Shown here: positions 13,516 to 16,575 of the stretch, piece by piece
How positions within the stretch are numbered: position 1 is the stretch's first letter
How the letters are laid out: the number at the start of each line of letters is the position of its first letter
Source of the DNA: an uncultured Erysipelotrichaceae bacterium
GTDB lineage: Bacteria; Bacillota_I; Bacilli_A; RF39; UBA660
Direction: 5' to 3'
Assembly (NCBI GenBank): GCA_902782915.1
Contig: CACZOV010000159.1
Span: forward strand, 1-16,575
Length of the DNA: 16,575 nucleotides
Translations under genes and position numbers: made by a program
The notes under the pieces: model-generated
Databases searched by the model: none
Seen by the model: the letters and a program-made list of their open reading frames with translations, nothing else
What the model was told of the DNA's origin: nothing

Positions 13516-14057
13516 GATTAGGAGTATATGTTGGCAGTTTTGATCCTATTCATGATGGTCATATCAAACTAGTAAATTATTTATTAGATAATAATTATGT
13601 TGATAAAATTTTTATGATTCCAACAAACTCATATTGGGATAAACAAGTATCATCAATTGATGATCGAATAAATATGTTAAAGTTTTTTGAAACTAAAAAT
13701 ATTATTATAGATACTATTCATAATAATTTTCCTTATACTTATCAAATATTAGAATCTATAAAAAAAGAATATCCAAAAGAATCTATTTATTTAATTATTG
13801 GATCGGATAATATTATAAATTTTCATAAATGGGAAAGAGTTGATCTCTTATTAAAATACCAAATTATTGTTGTAAATCGAAATGATTTAGAAGTTAATTC
13901 TTTTATAGAAAAACTTGGAAAAGAGCATTTTATTGTTGTTGATAAATTTCCATTTCTTCCTATTTCATCAACTAGTATTCGATCTGGATGTGAAAAATAT
14001 ATTGACCCAAGAGTTTTAAATTATATAAAAACTAATCATTTATATGAAAAAAAATAA
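13512..14057 (+). CDS. nadD: nicotinate-nucleotide adenylyltransferase
   Basis: 181 residues; transfers AMP to nicotinate mononucleotide, giving the deamido-NAD that NadE uses. The nucleotidyltransferase motif GSFDPIHDGH (8-17, HxGH at 14-17) and 'PISSTSIRSG' (150-159) are intact. 'LIIGSDNIINFHKWERVDLLL' (94-114) is the NadD-type middle segment and argues against the related CoaD. The start overlaps the nadE stop (ATGA), so translation is coupled. In many Bacillota nadD is followed by yqeK and rsfS; neither is here. Only a very weak A-T hairpin follows, so it is unclear where the transcript ends. Confidence 0.92.
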   Translation: MRLGVYVGSFDPIHDGHIKLVNYLLDNNYVDKIFMIPTNSYWDKQVSSIDDRINMLKFFETKNIIIDTIHNNFPYTYQILESIKKEYPKESIYLIIGSDNIINFHKWERVDLLLKYQIIVVNRNDLEVNSFIEKLGKEHFIVVDKFPFLPISSTSIRSGCEKYIDPRVLNYIKTNHLYEKK

Positions 14058-14088
14058 TATTTTTTTATAAAGAATAACTATTTTTTGA

Positions 14089-14100
14089 ATAACATGTTAT
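14089..14100. repeat. 12-bp perfect palindrome on the 14126 promoter
   Basis: ATAACATGTTAT is perfectly self-complementary. Its right half supplies TGTTAT of the extended -10 box, the position expected of a repressor operator. I do not recognise the regulator. Confidence 0.45.
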
Positions 14101-14103
14101 ACT
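14095..14103 (+). promoter_or_regulatory. extended -10 promoter element of the FAD dehydrogenase gene
   Basis: TGTTATACT is a TGn extended -10 (TATACT at 14098-14103). No good -35 is seen 16-18 bases upstream, which fits an extended -10 promoter that may need an activator or be weak. Start of transcription would be near 14110. Confidence 0.5.
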
Positions 14104-14112
14104 TATATAGTT

Positions 14113-14117
14113 GGAGG
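14113..14117 (+). promoter_or_regulatory. GGAGG ribosome-binding site selecting ATG 14126
   Basis: GGAGG lies nine bases before ATG 14126. The alternative in-frame TTG at 14111 would put the site inside the coding region and has none of its own. Confidence 0.7.
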
Positions 14118-14125
14118 TTGTTTAT

Positions 14126-15514
14126 ATGTATGATGTAATAATTGTCGGAGCAGGACCAGCAGGTTTGTTTTCAGCATATGAGTTAATAGAAAAAAAGAAA
14201 GATTTAAAAGTGTTATTAATTGATCAAGGAAAATTTGCTGAAAACAGAGTTTGTTCTATGAATAAATATGGAACAAAGTGTTTAAATTGTAAACCTTGTC
14301 AGATTTTATCTGGATATGGAGGAGCTGGAACATTTTCAGATGGAAAACTAAATTATGTTCCAAAGCTTGGTAAAAGTGATCTTTATAAATATATGTCAAG
14401 TGATGAAGCTGAAAAATTACTTGATGATACTGAAAATATTTTTAATAAATTTGGAATGGACTCAGATGTTTATCCAACTAATATGGATGAGGCTTTAAGG
14501 TTAAAAAAAGAAATTGCTAAAGAGGGTGCAAACCTTTTAATTATTAAACAAAAGCATTTAGGAAGTGATAAACTACCTGGTTATATTGAAGCATTTACTA
14601 ATTATTTAAAGGAGCATGGTGTAAAAATTCTTGAATCAACTGAAGTTGTTGATATAGAAGATACTAAAGAAAAAATAATAGTTCATGCTAAGAAAAATAA
14701 AAGAAATATTGACTATGAAGGAAAATATATAATTGTTGCTCCTGGTAGAACTGGAGCAAAATGGATTCAAGGACTTGCTGACAAATATAAAATACCATAT
14801 CTCTCTCAAAGTATTGAAATTGGTGTAAGAGTTGAAGTAAGAAGAGAACTTTTAGAGGATTTATGTAGTGTTATATACGATCCATCAATATTTATTAAAA
14901 CTAAGACTTATGGAGATGAAATAAGAACATTTTGTACTAATCCAGGAGGATTTGTAACTAAGGAAAATTATTATGGATATATTTGTGTAAATGGTCATGC
15001 TTTAAAAGAAATTAAATCAAATAATTCAAATTTTGCATTTATTAGTAAAGTAAATCTAACGGAGCCAGTTACTAATACAAGAGAATATGGAGAATCTATT
15101 GCAAGAATTGCTAATGTGTTGGGAGATTCAAAACCAATTATTCAAACACTTGGAGATTTAAAGAAATTTCGAAGAACAAGAAAGTCGCGTTTAGAAAAAC
15201 AATTTATTACACCAACTTTAAAAGATTGTGTTCCAGGAGATCTTGCACTTGTTATGCCATATAGAATTATTACAAATATATTAGATGGTTTGGAAGCTCT
15301 TGATAAAATAATTCCTGGAGTAAATAATGATGAAACATTGTTATATGGACCTGAAATAAAATTCTTTTCTAATGAAATAGAAACTAACAATCATTTTAAA
15401 GCACTTGATCATAATATATATTTTATTGGAGATGGAGCCGGAAAAGCTGGTAATATTGTTATAGCAGCAGCAACAGGACTTGTTGCAAGTCGCGATATTT
15501 TAGAAAAACTTTAA
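14126..15514 (+). CDS. FAD-dependent dehydrogenase, COG2509 type
   Basis: 462 residues. The N-terminal dinucleotide-binding motif GAGPAG (8-13) heads 'DVIIVGAGPAGLFSAYEL'. Next comes a four-Cys segment (C43, C52, C55, C58), then 'LSGYGGAGTFSDGKL' (61-75). The middle contains 'IIVAPGRTGAKWI', and the C-terminus has 'FIGDGAGKAGNIVIAAATG', the second FAD-contacting strand. The conserved Cys cluster followed by 'GyGGAGtFSDGKL' is the mark of COG2509, uncharacterised flavoprotein dehydrogenases widespread in anaerobic Bacillota. The Cys may hold an Fe-S cluster or redox disulfides; this is inference. No substrate is known. The gene has its own promoter with a palindrome on the -10 box. The glyS promoter begins eight bases after its stop. 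Confidence 0.85.
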   Translation: MYDVIIVGAGPAGLFSAYELIEKKKDLKVLLIDQGKFAENRVCSMNKYGTKCLNCKPCQILSGYGGAGTFSDGKLNYVPKLGKSDLYKYMSSDEAEKLLDDTENIFNKFGMDSDVYPTNMDEALRLKKEIAKEGANLLIIKQKHLGSDKLPGYIEAFTNYLKEHGVKILESTEVVDIEDTKEKIIVHAKKNKRNIDYEGKYIIVAPGRTGAKWIQGLADKYKIPYLSQSIEIGVRVEVRRELLEDLCSVIYDPSIFIKTKTYGDEIRTFCTNPGGFVTKENYYGYICVNGHALKEIKSNNSNFAFISKVNLTEPVTNTREYGESIARIANVLGDSKPIIQTLGDLKKFRRTRKSRLEKQFITPTLKDCVPGDLALVMPYRIITNILDGLEALDKIIPGVNNDETLLYGPEIKFFSNEIETNNHFKALDHNIYFIGDGAGKAGNIVIAAATGLVASRDILEKL

Positions 15515-15521
15515 AAAAGAC

Positions 15522-15550
15522 TTGAAATAGAATTAAGAAAATTATATAAT
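15522..15550 (+). promoter_or_regulatory. glyS promoter
   Basis: TTGAAA at 15522-15527, 17 bases, TATAAT at 15545-15550. Transcription is predicted near 15557, just upstream of the T-box leader. Confidence 0.8.
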
Positions 15551-15556
15551 ATGTTT

Positions 15557-15671
15557 ATAAAAAAACGATGACGGGCTTGGAAACCTATCAGTTATATAGA
15601 AAAAGGGATTCTTAGGAATAAGTAAAGTGGAACCGCGAGTAATTCGTCTTTACATCTTAAGAATCTTTTTT
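15557..15671 (+). promoter_or_regulatory. short T-box leader of glyS
   Basis: The T-box core AAAGTGGAACCGCG lies at 15624-15637. GTAAAG (15622-15627) pairs with CTTTAC (15648-15653), leaving TGGAACC as the bulge that would bind the tRNA acceptor end, and CGA (15636-15638) pairs with TCG (15644-15646): a standard antiterminator. A terminator stem (GATTCTTAGGA 15607-15617 with TCTTAAGAATC 15655-15665, one G-U) ends in six T (15666-15671). A small ATTC/GAAT hairpin (15608-15619) in the place of stem III would compete with it. Upstream, AAC-GAUG pairs with UAUC-A-GUU around 15564-15593 as a reduced stem I. GGC (15574-15576) or GGA (15579-15581, followed by A) could be the glycine specifier. Uncharged tRNA-Gly should promote read-through. 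Confidence 0.85.
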
Positions 15672-15689
15672 ATAAGGAGGAGAATATTT

Positions 15690-16575
15690 ATGAAAATGGA
15701 AGATTTAGTAAACTATTGTAAGCAATATGGATTTATATTTCAAGGAAGTGAAATATATGGAGGACTTGCTAATACATGGGATTATGGACCACTTGGTGCA
15801 CGTCTTAAAAATAATGTAAAAGATGCATGGAGAAAACGTTTTATTCAGGAGCGCCCTAATGCTTATGAAATGGATGCTGATATTTTAATGCACCCAAGAG
15901 TTTGGGAAGCAAGTGGTCACGTAGATTCATTTGCTGATCCCTTAACGGATTGTAGACATTGTAAAACGAGACATAGAGCAGATAATCTTGTTAATGATTA
16001 CACTAATTCTTCGATTGGTGACAAAATGACTGATCTTGAATTAATGAATTATATTAAAGAAAATCATGTACCTTGTCCTAAATGTGGAAAATGTGATTTT
16101 ACAGAAATAAGACAATTTAAATTAATGTTTGAAACATATAGAGGAGTTGTAAAAGACTCTAAAAGTGTTATTTATTTAAGACCAGAGAATGCTCAAGGAG
16201 AGTATGTTAATTTTTTGAATGTTTTAAGGAGTATGAGGGCAAAATTACCTTTTTCAATAGGTCAAATAGGAAAAGCTTTTAGAAATGAAATAACACCAGG
16301 TAACTTTACTTTTAGAACAATCGAATTTGAACAAATGGAATATCAAACTTTCTGTAAAGAAGGAGAAGATCAAGATTTATATGAATATTTTAAAGAATAT
16401 GGGAAAAAATTTTATATGGATTTAGGACTTCCCTCTGAAAAACTTCGTTTTCATGATCATGAAAAACTTGCTCATTATGCCAAAGCTGCTTGTGATATTG
16501 AATATTTATTTCCTTTTGGTTGGGGAGAAATAAATGGTACTCATAATAGAACTAATTATGATCTTACAAGACATC
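15690..16575 (+). CDS. glyS: glycyl-tRNA synthetase, single-chain type (3' truncated by window)
   Basis: The first 295 codons are visible from ATG 15690, with AAGGAGG at 15674-15680; no stop occurs before the window ends. It charges tRNA-Gly. It is the alpha2 class II enzyme shared with archaea and eukaryotes, not the bacterial GlyQ/GlyS alpha2beta2 form. Visible signatures: 'YGFIFQGSEIYGGLANTWDYGPLG' region (13-36), 'EMDADILMHPRVWEASGHVDSF' region (60-81), zinc-type Cys pairs CRHC (88-91) and CPKCGKC (129-135), RPENAQG (164-170), and class II motif 2 'FRNEITPGNFTFRTIEFEQME' (197-217). Numbering is normal for the family. The T-box leader predicts control by the charging state of tRNA-Gly. Confidence 0.95.
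   Translation, partial: MKMEDLVNYCKQYGFIFQGSEIYGGLANTWDYGPLGARLKNNVKDAWRKRFIQERPNAYEMDADILMHPRVWEASGHVDSFADPLTDCRHCKTRHRADNLVNDYTNSSIGDKMTDLELMNYIKENHVPCPKCGKCDFTEIRQFKLMFETYRGVVKDSKSVIYLRPENAQGEYVNFLNVLRSMRAKLPFSIGQIGKAFRNEITPGNFTFRTIEFEQMEYQTFCKEGEDQDLYEYFKEYGKKFYMDLGLPSEKLRFHDHEKLAHYAKAACDIEYLFPFGWGEINGTHNRTNYDLTRH

Noticed and set aside
14047..14067. Possible terminator after nadD
   Set aside because: The stem is only A-run against T-run (seven A-T pairs) with a five-base loop; too weak to call in such AT-rich sequence.
1..16575. UGA-as-Trp code, as in Mycoplasma-like lineages
   Set aside because: TGA closes several genes exactly where family lengths predict and Trp residues are encoded by TGG.
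1..16575. CRISPR array, tRNA, rRNA, insertion sequence or prophage
   Set aside because: No spaced direct repeats, cloverleaf-like segments, transposase or phage structural genes are visible on either strand.

Overview
The window is a chromosomal segment of a very AT-rich bacterium (by eye only about a quarter G+C) with strong Bacillota (Firmicutes) traits. These are extended Shine-Dalgarno sites of the AAGGAGGTGATC type, TTGAnn-N17-TATAAT promoters, a T-box leader on a single-chain glycyl-tRNA synthetase gene, a Bacillus subtilis/phi3T-type thymidylate synthase and a SpoIID-domain protein. TGA serves as a stop in several genes (for example at 4764, 6840, 7855, 11407 and 13513) and Trp is TGG, so the Mycoplasma/Spiroplasma code is excluded. 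My inference is an uncultivated, small-genome, low-GC Bacilli or RF39-like gut lineage; the sequence alone cannot fix the genus.

Layout. 2-844: C-terminal part of a polytopic ABC-type permease. 915-2264: membrane-anchored SpoIID-domain protein. 2336-2887: secreted or anchored beta-rich protein on its own promoter. 2917-3849 (minus): DUF2935-like helical protein. 3947-8552: compact six-gene Tad (Flp-type) pilus or secretion operon: TadE-like pseudopilin, unknown two-TM protein, TadZ/CpaE, TadA/CpaF, TadB, TadC. 8639-11614: dTMP/pyrimidine operon thyA-folA-tmk-pyrH plus a small membrane protein. 11630-11848 (minus): 72-residue Cys-motif membrane protein. 12026-12697: aquaporin Z. 12769-14057: nadE-nadD, two consecutive steps of NAD synthesis with overlapping reading frames. 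14126-15514: COG2509-type FAD dehydrogenase. 15522-16575: promoter, short T-box leader and the start of glyS.

How the genes work together. ThyA converts dUMP to dTMP and oxidises methylene-THF to dihydrofolate, FolA regenerates THF, Tmk phosphorylates dTMP, and PyrH makes UDP, the precursor that ultimately feeds dUMP. NadD and NadE make deamido-NAD and then NAD. In the Tad operon TadZ would localise the machine, TadA would power it, TadB/TadC would form the inner-membrane platform and the TadE-like protein would be a minor pilin. The major Flp pilin and the prepilin peptidase are not in this window.

The region is gene-dense. No stretch over 300 bases lacks a gene; the longest gap is 11849-12025, which holds the aquaporin promoter and a small inverted repeat. 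I see no tRNA, rRNA, CRISPR array, insertion sequence or prophage. The most unusual items are the reduced T-box leader, the incomplete Tad operon with an unknown subunit, two palindromes lying on promoter elements, a recurrent GGTGAT-N3-start ribosome-binding pattern, and the TasA/camelysin-like secreted protein.
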